In this document: piece after piece, positions 32,427 through 32,895 of the stretch
How the letters are laid out: every line of letters starts with the position of its first letter
Position numbering within the stretch: position 1 is the stretch's first letter
Assembly: GCA_002867475.1 (NCBI GenBank)
Contig: PKTL01000080.1
Coordinates: 1 to 32,895, forward strand
From: Candidatus Woesearchaeota archaeon
GTDB taxonomy: Archaea > Nanobdellota > Nanobdellia > Woesearchaeales > BM511
Direction of reading: 5' to 3'
Length of the DNA: 32,895 nucleotides
Translations under genes and position numbers: made by a program
Notes under the pieces: model-generated
Told to the model about the DNA's origin: nothing
The model's database searches: none
Seen by the model: only the letters and a program-made list of their open reading frames with translations

Positions 32427-32895
32427 ATGCCCATTCTGTACCTCAACAGAGACAAAAGTTATAGATAAAAGAGAGACTGAAAACGAGGAGCAAACAAGGA
32501 GAAGAAGAGAATGCCTTTCATGTCAAAAAAGATTCACAACATACGAAAAAGTTGAACTGACAAACCTTATAGTTGTAAAAAAAGACGGCTTAAGACAACA
32601 ATTCAACAAAGACAAGATCCTAAATGGTGTTATAAAATCATGCGAAAAAAGACCAGTGTCTCTTGATGAGATTCATGCGTTAGCAGATGAGATCGAAACT
32701 GATTTTAGAAACGAAGGAAAGCATGAGATAACAACAACAGAAATAGGCGAAAAGATTATAGATAAGCTAAAAGACCTGGATGAGATTGCATACGTAAGAT
32801 TTGCATCAGTATACAGGGAATTTACTGATCTTACAAGCTTTGAAAAAGAGTTGAGAAATCTATTGAAAAATAAAAAAACCAAAAAAATCGAAACG
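32422..32895 (+). CDS. nrdR: NrdR transcriptional repressor of ribonucleotide reductase genes (C-terminus cut by window edge)
   Basis: 158 codons are visible with no stop before the edge, about the normal full family length. A zinc ribbon with C3, C6, C31 and C34 (MKCPFC and ECLSCQKRFTTYE) and the RRRRE element (26-30) is followed by an ATP-cone (about 49-139: LIVVKKDGLRQQFNKDKI, CEKRPVS, AYVRFASVYREF). NrdR senses ATP/dATP through the ATP-cone and represses ribonucleotide reductase genes. It is near-universal in bacteria and patchy in archaea. The Lys-rich tail after residue 145 may be a DPANN-specific extension. The start is chosen because MKCPFC matches the family N terminus; a TTG at 32407 is in frame but would put four extra residues (LGDTK region) before the zinc ribbon. 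Its regulation appears complex (leader peptide, hairpins, palindrome). Confidence 0.93.
   Translation, partial: MKCPFCTSTETKVIDKRETENEEQTRRRRECLSCQKRFTTYEKVELTNLIVVKKDGLRQQFNKDKILNGVIKSCEKRPVSLDEIHALADEIETDFRNEGKHEITTTEIGEKIIDKLKDLDEIAYVRFASVYREFTDLTSFEKELRNLLKNKKTKKIET

Noticed and set aside
1-32895. CRISPR arrays, tRNA/rRNA genes, transposases, integrase or attachment sites
   Set aside because: No regularly spaced repeats, cloverleaf-like elements, transposase motifs or flanking direct repeats were seen by eye. A tRNAscan or repeat search was not possible here, so weak cases could be missed.

Overview
The window is strongly A+T-rich and reads as archaeal, most likely a DPANN archaeon of the Woesearchaeota/Pacearchaeota type. 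Several things support this: TATA-like boxes sit about 23-27 bp upstream of many start codons, as expected for leaderless archaeal transcripts; there is a class III (archaellin/pilin-type) signal peptide; an archaellum/pilus-type secretion ATPase is followed by two TadC/FlaJ-like membrane proteins; there is a MEMO-family protein; and three very long secreted Cys-rich proteins carry MopE-like repeats. The phylum is inferred from these families. No rRNA, tRNA, CRISPR array or insertion sequence was recognised, and no gene-free stretch exceeds 300 bases.

Region 1 (1-15968) is a sugar/glycan-modification island. After the start of a minus-strand membrane protein running off the left edge come a NodU/CmcH-type carbamoyltransferase, a GT-C integral-membrane glycosyltransferase, a DegT aminotransferase fused to a radical SAM/SPASM enzyme, an AsnB-type amidotransferase, and a radical SAM protein with a half-glycosyltransferase-like N terminus. 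A minus-strand operon follows (read 15968 to 9363): a GT4-radical SAM fusion, a radical SAM-GT2 fusion, a GT2 C-terminal half joined to a CE4 deacetylase-like domain, and a GT28-GT4 double glycosyltransferase. All four radical SAM proteins are tied to a sugar-handling domain. Together they could build a carbamoylated, aminated or amidated surface glycan with radical steps performed close to transfer; the product is unknown.

Region 2 (16081-32163) looks like a type IV pilus-like or secretion locus. Two giant exported Cys-rich proteins precede a winged-helix/coiled-coil protein, the assembly ATPase, two platform proteins, a small pilin with a strong Shine-Dalgarno site and tandem 3' hairpins, a MEMO protein, and a third giant protein with a KGQVTFF-type N terminus.

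Region 3 (32164-32895) holds nrdR, cut by the right edge, behind a structured leader containing a 19-codon upstream ORF that overlaps the nrdR start by ATGA.

A recurrent oddity is that three otherwise well-conserved reading frames are each broken by a single in-frame stop (TAA at 7399 in asnB, TGA at 12718-12720 inside a GT2 domain, TAA at 22702 in the winged-helix gene). A fourth gene, the second platform protein, has no standard start where its coding sequence appears to begin. These may be assembly errors, recent lesions or readthrough; sequence alone cannot decide.
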